IMG/VR virus record: IMGVR_UViG_3300032213_000172
Span: 1 to 28,995 of that record
Direction: 5' to 3' (one strand)
Source: a virus
Length of the DNA: 28,995 bases
The notes beneath the pieces are model-generated. The model worked only from the letters and a program-made list of their open reading frames with translations. It was not told the origin of the DNA and did not search any database. Within the stretch, counting starts at the first letter, position 1; each line of letters opens with the position of its first letter. Shown in pieces: positions 15,272 to 22,415 of this stretch. The translations under genes and the position numbers were made by a program.

Positions 15272-17312
15272 AGTAGTAATCCCCCTTAAGATACAAGGCA
15301 TAGCTCAGATGAAAGCTGAGTTAAGAGAATTAAAAGGATCTATAGCTAATGCTACTGATCCTGCACAGATGACTGCACTTGCACAGAAAGCAGGGGAGCT
15401 AACTGATAAGATAAAGGATGCTAATGAGGCAGTCAAAGTCTTTGCTACAGGCTCTAAGTTTGAACAGGTAAGCAATGGACTTGGAGGGATTAAAGACTCA
15501 TTGATGTCATTGGACTTTGCAGAAGCAGCAGAGAAGTCTAAGACTTTTGCTACAGCATTAGGTGGTATTAATAAAGCTGATATTGCTAAGTCAATGAAAG
15601 GCATAGTAGATATGACTAAGACTTTGACAGGTGCATTCTTAAAGTTAGGAATGACCATTTTAATGAATCCTATATTTTTAATAGTAGCTGCAGTAGTAGC
15701 CATCATAGCTGTAATAGCTCTAGTACTCAAATCTTTTGGAGTATTAGATGATGTAATGAAAGCAATGATGATGCCTATCAATATGCTGATTGCAGGATTT
15801 AAAGAGCTTACAGATTGGTTAGGTCTTACAGCATTTGCTGCTGAAGATAATGCAGCTAAGACTTTAGCAGCTAATGAGAAAGTATCAGAGTCATCTAAGG
15901 AACGAACTGCATCATTGACTGCAGATTTGGGTAGAGAGATTGCAGAAGCTAAGGCAGCAGGCAAAGATACTACTAAGCTAGAAGAGGAAAAGAGTAACGT
16001 ACAGATAAAAGAAGCAGATAAGAGAAGAGGTACAGCTTATAAGGCTTTAGCTGCTCAAAGAAAACTTGGTGAAGATGCTGATAAGGAAACTATCAAAAAA
16101 TTAAAGAAGCAGATAATTGAAGAGAATGAAATAATAAAGCAAGGATATTCTGATAAGAAAATAGCTAAGATAAATGATATTAAAGCTGATGCTGCTGCTG
16201 ATGCTACTGCTGCTAAAGAAGCTGCTGCTAGAGCTAAACAATATGCTAGTGATAGACTTAATGCAAGAAGAGAAATCAGAAAGCAAGAGATAGGATTAGC
16301 AGGTTCTGATATGGAACAGGAAAGACTTACTATAATAAATGATCATAAAGTAAAACTTGAAGATATTAAGAATAATGCTGCACTTACAAAAGCAGAAAAA
16401 ATAAGATTACAAGAATTAGAGAATCAATTATTTGAAGAAAAAAAGACAGATTTTACTGCTAAACAAACAGCTATTGATAAAGAAAATAAAGCTAAGAAAA
16501 AAGAAGCAGATACTAAAGCCATTACAGATGCTATAGCTGCAGAAGATTTTAGGTATAATGAGATTCAAAGATTAACTACATCTGCTGCAGAGTTTGAGAA
16601 GCTACAAGCACAACAGGCATTTGAAACTAAGACTGCAGGATTAAAAGAAAATGATCAGCTTTATCTTTTATATAAAGCAGAGTATCAAAAGAAATTAGAT
16701 GATATTGATACAGCAGCAGTAGAGAAAGTTAAATCAGATGAAGCTAAAAAACGAGCTGAGCAATTTGCTACTATTCAAAAAGGATTTGAATTTGCTCAAA
16801 AAACATTAGGAGCTATAGAGGGTATAACTAGCTTAGCTCAAGCTAATAAATTAAAAGGAATAGAAAAAGGTAGTAAAGAAGAGGAAAAAATACTTAGGCA
16901 ACAATTTAAAATTAATAAATCAATGCAATTAGCAGGAGCAATTATAGATGCAGGTAAAGCTATTACAGCATCTCTAGCATCCTCACCTATAGCTATAGGT
17001 CCTGTACCTAATCCTGCAGGTATAGCATCACTAGCATTTGCTAGTATTACAGCAGCAACTAATATAGCTAAGATAGCATCTACACAATTTACATCTAGTA
17101 CAACTCCTAGTACTGATACTCCTCCACCATCCACTACAGCAGTAGCACCAGCATCAGGTCCTAGTCTATTTGGTCAAGCTAATACAGGTAGCCAAGTGAA
17201 TGCAGGAGGTGGCTCAAGTCAAAACATAACAGTAACAGCAGTAGTATCTGAGACTGAGATAACAGCATCACAGAATCATATTAATAACATACAAAATAAT
17301 TCAGTATTATGA
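15264..17312 (+). CDS. Tape measure protein
   Basis: A 682-aa protein with the typical build: N-terminal helical part (MKAELRELKGSIA), a hydrophobic stretch at about 127-157 (IFLIVAAVVAIIAVIALVL), a long Lys/Glu/Ala-rich coiled coil (about 200-540), a second hydrophobic Ala/Gly/Ile part (about 553-607) and a Pro/Thr/Ser-rich linker before a short tail. Tape measures set tail length at about 0.15 nm per residue, implying a tail near 100 nm. It overlaps its neighbours by 8 and 4 bases. Long antisense frames across it are products of its repetitive composition. Confidence 0.88.
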   Translation: MNEVVIPLKIQGIAQMKAELRELKGSIANATDPAQMTALAQKAGELTDKIKDANEAVKVFATGSKFEQVSNGLGGIKDSLMSLDFAEAAEKSKTFATALGGINKADIAKSMKGIVDMTKTLTGAFLKLGMTILMNPIFLIVAAVVAIIAVIALVLKSFGVLDDVMKAMMMPINMLIAGFKELTDWLGLTAFAAEDNAAKTLAANEKVSESSKERTASLTADLGREIAEAKAAGKDTTKLEEEKSNVQIKEADKRRGTAYKALAAQRKLGEDADKETIKKLKKQIIEENEIIKQGYSDKKIAKINDIKADAAADATAAKEAAARAKQYASDRLNARREIRKQEIGLAGSDMEQERLTIINDHKVKLEDIKNNAALTKAEKIRLQELENQLFEEKKTDFTAKQTAIDKENKAKKKEADTKAITDAIAAEDFRYNEIQRLTTSAAEFEKLQAQQAFETKTAGLKENDQLYLLYKAEYQKKLDDIDTAAVEKVKSDEAKKRAEQFATIQKGFEFAQKTLGAIEGITSLAQANKLKGIEKGSKEEEKILRQQFKINKSMQLAGAIIDAGKAITASLASSPIAIGPVPNPAGIASLAFASITAATNIAKIASTQFTSSTTPSTDTPPPSTTAVAPASGPSLFGQANTGSQVNAGGGSSQNITVTAVVSETEITASQNHINNIQNNSVL

Positions 17313-17752
17313 TAAGCTATCAATCCATAGTAGATAAGATTACTACATTCTATGACAATCACCTACAAGTTAAAAAGGTAGGCTCAGACTTTAAAGAGCA
17401 AATGGTAAACTTTGCTACTAAAGATGAGAAGTATCCACTAGTCTATGTAGTTCCTACAGGAGTTACTCCTTATGAGAATGTTACTATCTTTAATATAGAG
17501 CTGTATTGCTTTGATATCATACAGATGGATAGAGCTAACATTACTACTATCTTATCGGATACTCAGCAGATACTCCAGGATCTATATCTAGAGTTTACAT
17601 TCAGTGATGACTATGACTTTGATATAGATGGACAGCCTACATTCATACCATTGAATAATGATCTACTAGATTATGCTGCAGGGTGGCAGATGAATCTATC
17701 AGTAGTGATTAAGTCATGGACCAACTGTCAAATTCCTGAACAAAATAACTAA
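17309..17752 (+). CDS. Virion protein, probable tail completion/terminator type (147 aa)
   Basis: The start overlaps the tape-measure stop by four bases. The product has mixed helix/strand character: ISYQSIVDKITTFYDNHLQV at the start, YPLVYVVPTG, FNIELYCFDIIQMDRANITT, and ILQDLYLEF. This profile (helix, VYV strand, I-E-L strand and a D-T-Q-Q-I-L-Q-D-L helix) resembles small tail-completion proteins in related phages. No catalytic motif. The end of the gene contains the TGAACA block of late promoter copy B. Confidence 0.6.
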   Translation: MISYQSIVDKITTFYDNHLQVKKVGSDFKEQMVNFATKDEKYPLVYVVPTGVTPYENVTIFNIELYCFDIIQMDRANITTILSDTQQILQDLYLEFTFSDDYDFDIDGQPTFIPLNNDLLDYAAGWQMNLSVVIKSWTNCQIPEQNN

Positions 17753-17768
17753 TTAAGATAATATAGTT
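17737..17768 (+). promoter_or_regulatory. Late promoter element, copy B
   Basis: TGAACA (17737-17742), 16 nt, then TAATATAG (17759-17766), TT and the ATG at 17769. The upstream block lies inside the preceding coding sequence, where its conservation is not required by spacing between genes. It opens a unit of one plus-strand gene that meets the minus-strand pair tail to tail. Confidence 0.7.
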
Positions 17769-18236
17769 ATGGCATATAAGAATACAGGTGAGTTTAATAT
17801 ATTGTATCCTACTCGTAGGAGAATGGCTGCTCTATTAAAGAGGATTGTAAGGAATGATATTGTACAAAACAATGGTACACTAGTAGAGTCTATAAGAATC
17901 AATGCTAAGGTTACAGGATTCGGTAGCTTAGAGATTGAGATAATAGCCATGTATTACTTTATCTTTTTGAATAATGGAGTACCTCAGACTGCTAATGCAT
18001 ACGGTCCTAATGATGGAGCTATAGCTCCTAGAGATTGGGTGAATACTTTTACTAGAGAGTTAGCTAATGCAGGTATCACTAATGAGATATATAGTCAGTA
18101 TGTAGAATGGATTACTAAGAACTATCCTATCTTAGCAGTAGCTGATTTCTTAGAGAAAGACCAAAGACTTACATATACATTCTATGCACTAGATCCTCCT
18201 GCAGGATTTCAGCAAGGATTCCCTTTATACGTCTAA
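17769..18236 (+). CDS. Virion connector/completion protein (155 aa)
   Basis: The product has a basic N-terminal helix (TRRRMAALLKRIVRNDIV), beta strands (ESIRINAKVTG, then LEIEIIAMYYFIFLNNGV), and GAIAPRDWVNTFTRELANAG. The -YY-F-LN-G-...-P-R-x-W- pattern recalls HK97 gp10-like head-closure and tail-completion proteins. It carries its own late promoter element with no room for a leader. Its last 12 bases overlap the end of the minus-strand gene at 18225. Function inferred from pattern and position. Confidence 0.55.
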   Translation: MAYKNTGEFNILYPTRRRMAALLKRIVRNDIVQNNGTLVESIRINAKVTGFGSLEIEIIAMYYFIFLNNGVPQTANAYGPNDGAIAPRDWVNTFTRELANAGITNEIYSQYVEWITKNYPILAVADFLEKDQRLTYTFYALDPPAGFQQGFPLYV

Positions 18237-18956
18237 AGTTTTTTTCATTCCTAAGATATTAAAGACTAACACTACAGGCATCTCTAAGATACTATTGAAC
18301 TTACTTAAGTCATCATTGCATAGAGCCATGATAGTAGATTCCCAAGCAAACTTTTGCTTTTGCTGTTCTCTCTTCTGCTCTTTAATCTCATCAGCATCCT
18401 CAAGCACCTCATCATCAGTCACTACATCTACCAATAAATTAGTGTAGGTATTAGTAAAATTCTCTCTATACTTTATATACTCAGGTATCAATCCATAAAC
18501 ATCAGTAATTGGATAATCTAAATACCAATCTAATCTATCTCTAGGACTATACTCATAAGGCTCAATGATATCATCACCATAGATGTTCTTAGATGTTCTC
18601 CTGTAGAGTAATGCTAAGATATGGCAGAAGTGGTCTAGGTAGTTATTAGAGAAGTAATGCTCTAGGTCTATAAACTCTCCTAGTGTGAGCTTACTGAATG
18701 GCTTGAGTACATAATTATCTAGCTTACTTTTATACCTCCTAGATGGATCAGACTGCACCCATTTAATCTGACTAGTCAATACTGATAACTCATCTATATC
18801 TAGCTCCTCAAAGTCAGAGATATTGCTATCAGTTAAAGCAGAAAGTACATCAATCTGATAGTTAAACATTCCATCCTCACTGCTCAGACTCCTGATCTCC
18901 AGGAACTGCTCCACTGATATCTGATTCCAATTCTTTGGGAGCTTGAGATTCTGCAT
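18225..18956 (-). CDS. Putative tail assembly chaperone, second gene (243 aa)
   Basis: On the minus strand, with the gene below the only exceptions to plus-strand coding. The N-terminus (LPKNWNQISVEQFLEIRSLS) parallels that of the upstream gene (KMDELTLEQFQKISAI), so the two look like paralogues. The pattern -S-V-E-Q-F-L-E-I- followed by acidic helices is typical of the G/GT-type tail chaperones found near tape measures. The C-terminal third has a charged EIKEQKREQQKQKF stretch. It overlaps the upstream gene by 80 bases in the +1 frame, so either independent starts or a +1 (or -2) frameshift is possible. Function inferred. Confidence 0.55.
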   Translation of the reverse strand: MQNLKLPKNWNQISVEQFLEIRSLSSEDGMFNYQIDVLSALTDSNISDFEELDIDELSVLTSQIKWVQSDPSRRYKSKLDNYVLKPFSKLTLGEFIDLEHYFSNNYLDHFCHILALLYRRTSKNIYGDDIIEPYEYSPRDRLDWYLDYPITDVYGLIPEYIKYRENFTNTYTNLLVDVVTDDEVLEDADEIKEQKREQQKQKFAWESTIMALCNDDLSKFNSILEMPVVLVFNILGMKKTLDV

Positions 18957-19455
18957 GGTTAGTAATTTTATAAGTTACAAAGGTAAGGTAAGGGATAGAG
19001 ATATCTGCTTTGAGCTTGCTGAATAGTTTAGCTTTGTGTTTCAAGTGTGCAGGATCATAATGCTCAGTATTGGATAGGTCAGTTCGTTTGAACATTAGAG
19101 CCATGATGTCTGATATATATTCTTTATTATCTTTCTTCACAATCTTTTCAACAATCCTACTATCTTTCACTGAGAGCTTCATCTCAGCCTTATAAGTATA
19201 GCCATCTATCTCTATCTCTTCAACAGGATCTTTCTTATCATAGTTATTGTTATTAAACTCTTTAACATTAGCTAAGAACAGGTCAAAGTCTACATCCATC
19301 TCCTCCTCAGTTATACCTAGATACTCAAAGACTTTACAATGTTTCTCAAGAGTATCATACTCTTCATTGTTATGGATAGCAGATATCTTTTGGAACTGCT
19401 CCAATGTTAATTCATCCATCTTAGATGGGATTTCTTTGCCGAATAATTTTATCAT
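18877..19455 (-). CDS. Putative tail assembly chaperone, first gene (192 aa)
   Basis: The product begins MIKLFGKEIPSKMDELTLEQ and continues with FQKISAIHNNEEYDTLEKH, an acidic helical protein without membrane segments. ADISIPYLTFVTYKI near the end and the first helix resemble chaperone-like genes that precede tape measures in Bacteroidota siphophages. Its last 80 bases overlap the start of the second chaperone gene. In that overlap it reads GCT CCC AAA, where a +1 slip from CCC to CCA would enter the other frame. It is divergent from the protease gene, with 44 bases between the starts. Confidence 0.55.
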   Translation of the reverse strand: MIKLFGKEIPSKMDELTLEQFQKISAIHNNEEYDTLEKHCKVFEYLGITEEEMDVDFDLFLANVKEFNNNNYDKKDPVEEIEIDGYTYKAEMKLSVKDSRIVEKIVKKDNKEYISDIMALMFKRTDLSNTEHYDPAHLKHKAKLFSKLKADISIPYLTFVTYKITNHAESQAPKELESDISGAVPGDQESEQ

Positions 19456-19468
19456 AATTTCTAATTTT

Positions 19469-19499
19469 TGAACAAATATAAAAAAAATATAATATAGTT
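19469..19499 (+). promoter_or_regulatory. Late promoter element, copy C
   Basis: TGAACA (19469-19474), 15 nt, then TAATATAG (19490-19497), TT and the ATG at 19500. The spacing is one base shorter than in the other three copies. It opens the protease-capsid unit, which ends at the terminator 21427-21450. Confidence 0.7.
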
Positions 19500-19506
19500 A
19501 TGACAA
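19473..19506 (-). promoter_or_regulatory. Minus-strand host-type promoter for the chaperone pair
   Basis: On the minus strand TATATTTG (19480 down to 19473) fits TANNTTTG, with the start predicted near 19466, about 11 bases before the ATG. The nearest TTG-type box (19506-19504) is 23 nt away, a little long. The -7 element overlaps the TGAACA block of the plus-strand late promoter copy C, so the two promoters probably exclude each other. Confidence 0.4.
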
Positions 19507-20456
19507 AAGATATACCAATCTATAAAATTACTATAGATCCTGAGTATTCAGATGGTGAAGAGTTAGGGATTGAGCAGATAGCTTTCACCTCTACTCCTGC
19601 CATTATTACTAAGGGGATGAGTTTTGATGAGCATAAGAAATTGTTTTTTTCAGATGACTTAAAGTATAGAGTAGTAGCTCCTGCTATGATTCCAATGGAA
19701 ATATACAGGAATGATGAGAATGATGAAGAGTACTATGTACAATTTACAGCTGAGACTATTGAGCAGATTCATTCTAAATTCATGCAAGACCTTACTAATC
19801 GTAATGTCTTTAACCTAGAGCATGATACTGATCAGACTGTACCTGCTTATGTACTTGAGGCATGGATAGTAGAAGATCCTAAGAAAGATAAAGCCTACTC
19901 AAGCTATGGTATTGAAGTACCTAAAGGCACATTAATGGTAACAGCTCAGGTAACTGATAAAGAGTACTATAATGAGCTAGTAGCAAATGAGCAGATAGGA
20001 TTTTCAATAGAGGGATTTCTAGGCTTAAAACTAAGTAATCAAATAAATAAATATAATATGAAGTTACCTGATGGAGAGCATCTAATTGAGGGCAAAATCT
20101 ACATAGTAGTAGATGGAGAAGTTACTGAGATTAAAGATGCACCTGTTGTTGAAGAAGAAGCAATGACAGAAGAGATTGCACTAGAGACAGTAGTAGAAGA
20201 AGAAGTAGTTACAGAGACACCTGCCACAGAAGAGATGGCTATTGATCCTGCTGCCGATGCTGAAGCTATACTAGCTATAGTACAACCTGTAATTGATGAG
20301 CAAATCAATGCTATTATAGCAATGATAGCTGATTTAAGAAATCACGTTGAAGAAATGATGGCTGAAGATGTTGCTACTGAGGAAGTAGTAGCTACTAAAC
20401 TTACACAGCATGACAAGTTTAACATGGTAAGTAAATTTTTAAACAATAATAACTAA
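19500..20456 (+). CDS. Prohead protease (XkdF/S78_2-like) fused to scaffold-like tail
   Basis: A 318-aa protein. Residues about 1-180 match the XkdF/Peptidase_S78_2 pattern: YRVVAPAMIPMEIYR, a helix IEQIHSKFMQ, NLEHD with probable catalytic His108, YVLEAWIVEDPKKDKAYSSY and QIGFSIEGFLG with probable Ser169. Residues about 215-255 are strongly acidic (EEEAMTEEIALETVVEEE) and are followed by a long helix (DEQINAIIAMIADLRNHVEE), as in phage scaffolds. The gene directly precedes the capsid gene. A protease that carries its own scaffold would explain why there is no separate scaffold gene. Confidence 0.8.
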   Translation: MTKDIPIYKITIDPEYSDGEELGIEQIAFTSTPAIITKGMSFDEHKKLFFSDDLKYRVVAPAMIPMEIYRNDENDEEYYVQFTAETIEQIHSKFMQDLTNRNVFNLEHDTDQTVPAYVLEAWIVEDPKKDKAYSSYGIEVPKGTLMVTAQVTDKEYYNELVANEQIGFSIEGFLGLKLSNQINKYNMKLPDGEHLIEGKIYIVVDGEVTEIKDAPVVEEEAMTEEIALETVVEEEVVTETPATEEMAIDPAADAEAILAIVQPVIDEQINAIIAMIADLRNHVEEMMAEDVATEEVVATKLTQHDKFNMVSKFLNNNN

Positions 20457-20472
20457 ATAAAAAACAAAAAAA

Positions 20473-21408
20473 ATGAGTAGAAAATTAAGATTCAACTTGG
20501 ATATTGACAATAGTGCATTATTACAAGCAAACAGTGAGGCTTTTTATAGCCGAGCTTATTTAAACGAGGAAGTAGTAGACAACTACCGTACACTACCAGG
20601 AGTAAAGTATAAGACTAAAATTTCAAATGTAGTATTTGGTCAAGTTTTACAAGCTGAGAACTGTGGATTCAATGCATCAACTGATGACCTTGCATCTGTA
20701 GAAATTGATGTATGTTCTCTATCTGCAATGGCTCAAATTTGTCAATTTGACCTAGAGCAGTCTTTCGTATCATTACAAATGACTAAAGGATCTAATGGTG
20801 ATTTCACTGTAGCATCTTTTATGGATTACTATTGGAATGAGATGGCAAAAACTATCGCTGAAAATGTAGAGAAGTTACGATGGTCAGGTGATACTGATTC
20901 AGGTACTGCTGCACTAGCTTTATGTGATGGATATAAGAAGTCTTTAGTAGCTGATGCTGCTAATGTAATTGATATTGCATCTCCTGTAGCTATTACACCA
21001 TCAAATGTACTTGCTAAATTAGCTCTAGTTTATGCTGCAATTCCTGCTGCTGTAATTGCTAATCAAGAGGAGTTAAGATTGTATGTATCTGCACCTGTAG
21101 CTACTGCTTATCGTGCTGCTGTTGCTGCATCAAATACTCAAGCTAACTTAACTCAAGCATTAGACTTTACTTACTTAGGTATTAAGATGGTACTTTGTCC
21201 TGGAATGCTTAGCAAGTCTACAATCGTAGCTTCACCTCGTTCTAATTTCATTTATGCTTTTGATGCAGAGGGTGATGGTAAAGCATTACGAGCTGTAAAT
21301 TTAGCTGATACTATTGCTGAGCCTGTAATCAGAACTCGTGCTAATATGAAAGTAGGATTTACTCACGTTAATGGTACTGAGATTGTATTCTACAACTCTG
21401 CTACATAA
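20473..21408 (+). CDS. Major capsid protein
   Basis: The 311-aa product has an alpha/beta layout consistent with an HK97-type capsid: helix-rich middle (FMDYYWNEMAKTIAENVEKL), Ala-rich region (KLALVYAAIPAAVIANQEEL), strands RLYVSAPVATAYRAAV and IKMVLCPGML, and a C-terminal NMKVGFTHVNGTEIVFYN. It follows the protease at 16 bases, is preceded by a very A-rich leader, and is followed by a terminator, as is common for a highly expressed capsid gene. Codon choice is richer in CGT and GCT than in neighbours, as expected of an abundant protein. Confidence 0.85.
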   Translation: MSRKLRFNLDIDNSALLQANSEAFYSRAYLNEEVVDNYRTLPGVKYKTKISNVVFGQVLQAENCGFNASTDDLASVEIDVCSLSAMAQICQFDLEQSFVSLQMTKGSNGDFTVASFMDYYWNEMAKTIAENVEKLRWSGDTDSGTAALALCDGYKKSLVADAANVIDIASPVAITPSNVLAKLALVYAAIPAAVIANQEELRLYVSAPVATAYRAAVAASNTQANLTQALDFTYLGIKMVLCPGMLSKSTIVASPRSNFIYAFDAEGDGKALRAVNLADTIAEPVIRTRANMKVGFTHVNGTEIVFYNSAT

Positions 21409-21426
21409 TTACTAATTTATAAATCT

Positions 21427-21450
21427 AAGGGAGTGAAAGCTCCCTTTACT
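21427..21450 (+). terminator. Terminator after the capsid gene
   Basis: AAGGGAG (21427-21433) pairs with CTCCCTT (21440-21446) across a six-base loop, followed by TACTT. The weak T-tract suggests partial read-through into the tail-tube gene, which has no promoter of its own; this would lower tube expression relative to capsid. Confidence 0.65.
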
Positions 21451-21463
21451 TAAAACATATACA

Positions 21464-21988
21464 ATGAGCTGTGAAGCATTACAATCAATCGCAAAAACCT
21501 GTGATAATAATACAGGAGGAATAAAAACAGTATGGATCTGCCAACAAGAGAATGTTACTACTGCTACTCCTGATTGGGAGATAACATCATTAGTTCTTAC
21601 AGATCCTGCTAATGTCTATGCAATCAATAGAAATACAGGTAACTATACAGAAGAGACTGCAATAGACCTAATCAATGGCTCTAGCTTTGTTACTCAGACT
21701 ATTACTTTAATGTTTAACCGTAGAGACAAAGAGAAGTCAGAAGCTATCAGTGTACTTGGATCAGGGCAGCAATACTTAGCTGTATTTATTCAGGATGCAA
21801 ATGACAAGTATTGGTACTTTGAGAATGTACAACTTACTGCAACAGGTGAGGGATCAGGTACAGCTCGTGCTGATGGATCTAAATATTCCATCACACTATT
21901 AGCTGAGTCTGACCATTTAGCTTATGAAATACTTAGTACTGAGATTACAAATAATGCAGGAGATTTCCCATTACCTACTCAAGCATAA
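21464..21988 (+). CDS. Probable major tail tube protein
   Basis: The 174-aa product is mostly beta: KTVWICQQENVTT, WEITSLVLTDPANVYAINRN, FVTQTITLMFNRRDKEK, SGQQYLAVFIQDANDKYWYF and YSITLLAESDHLAYEI. The block GSGQQYLAVFIQD...ENVQLTATGEG...GSKYSITL is typical of tail-tube proteins of Bacteroidota siphophages. It is flanked by terminators on both sides, indicating independent control of its amount. It is separated from the other tail genes by the head genes, unlike in most siphophages. Confidence 0.7.
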   Translation: MSCEALQSIAKTCDNNTGGIKTVWICQQENVTTATPDWEITSLVLTDPANVYAINRNTGNYTEETAIDLINGSSFVTQTITLMFNRRDKEKSEAISVLGSGQQYLAVFIQDANDKYWYFENVQLTATGEGSGTARADGSKYSITLLAESDHLAYEILSTEITNNAGDFPLPTQA

Positions 21989-22007
21989 TTACAACACCCT
22001 AATAATT

Positions 22008-22038
22008 AAAGCTCTGCATATTGTAGAGCTTTTTTTTT
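22008..22038 (+). terminator. Strong intrinsic terminator after the tail tube gene
   Basis: AAAGCTCT (22008-22015) pairs with AGAGCTTT (22025-22032) with a nine-base loop, and an unbroken T run follows to 22038. The T run abuts the TAAACA block of the next late promoter. Confidence 0.88.
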
Positions 22039-22069
22039 AAACATTTTTTGACCTTAGTATAATATAGTT
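22038..22069 (+). promoter_or_regulatory. Late promoter element, copy D
   Basis: TAAACA (22038-22043), 16 nt, then TAATATAG (22060-22067), TTAT and the ATG at 22072. The position directly after a strong terminator is where a new transcription unit is needed, which is the best contextual evidence that the element is a promoter. It opens the unit for portal, connector, lysis and exonuclease genes. Confidence 0.75.
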
Positions 22070-22071
22070 AT

Positions 22072-22413
22072 ATGATATACATTAAAAAAGATGAGGTCAA
22101 TCAGATTATCCTTACTCTCACTGAGGTAAGTACACTGCCTACTCCTTATTATTTATTTGTTTTTCAGAATGAAATGGACAAGCTGTCAGCACCTATTACA
22201 TTCTACACTGCTGATCTATCAGCTTATCCTGAAAGATTCAATCAGTTTGAGCTAGATGAGCCTGTAGATTTGGAACTAATCAAAGGACAGTATACATATA
22301 GTATCTATGAGTCAAGTACCACACCTCCAACTATTGCTAACTCTACAGGGTTTGTGATTGAAGAGGGCAGGATGGTAGTATCAGGACCAATAGTATCATC
22401 AATTTATGAGTAA
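22072..22413 (+). CDS. Small virion protein (113 aa)
   Basis: The product is beta-rich: MIYIKKDEVNQIILTLTEVS, PYYLFVFQNEMD, FNQFELDEP, and GQYTYSIYES, ending in a GFVIEEGRMVVSG strand. The layout (N-E-I/V-x-L-T-L strands, E-x-G-x-x-Y-x-Y-x-I-Y-E, then I-E-x-G-R-M) is one I associate with small structural proteins next to portal genes in Bacteroidota phages. It starts two bases after a late promoter element and two bases before the portal gene. Possibly a head decoration or fibre-associated protein. Confidence 0.6.
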   Translation: MIYIKKDEVNQIILTLTEVSTLPTPYYLFVFQNEMDKLSAPITFYTADLSAYPERFNQFELDEPVDLELIKGQYTYSIYESSTTPPTIANSTGFVIEEGRMVVSGPIVSSIYE

Positions 22414-22415
22414 TT

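Noticed and set aside
15305-15964. Long open frame on the minus strand across the tape measure (219 codons)
   Set aside because: It is antisense to a clear tape measure, is rich in Ala/Ser/Leu as expected from the reverse of Ala/Lys/Thr codons, and has no promoter or start context.
17062-17069. TAATATAG inside the tape measure gene as a late promoter
   Set aside because: It lacks the upstream block and lies in an Ala/Ile-coding stretch (act aat ata gct) that produces it by codon use.
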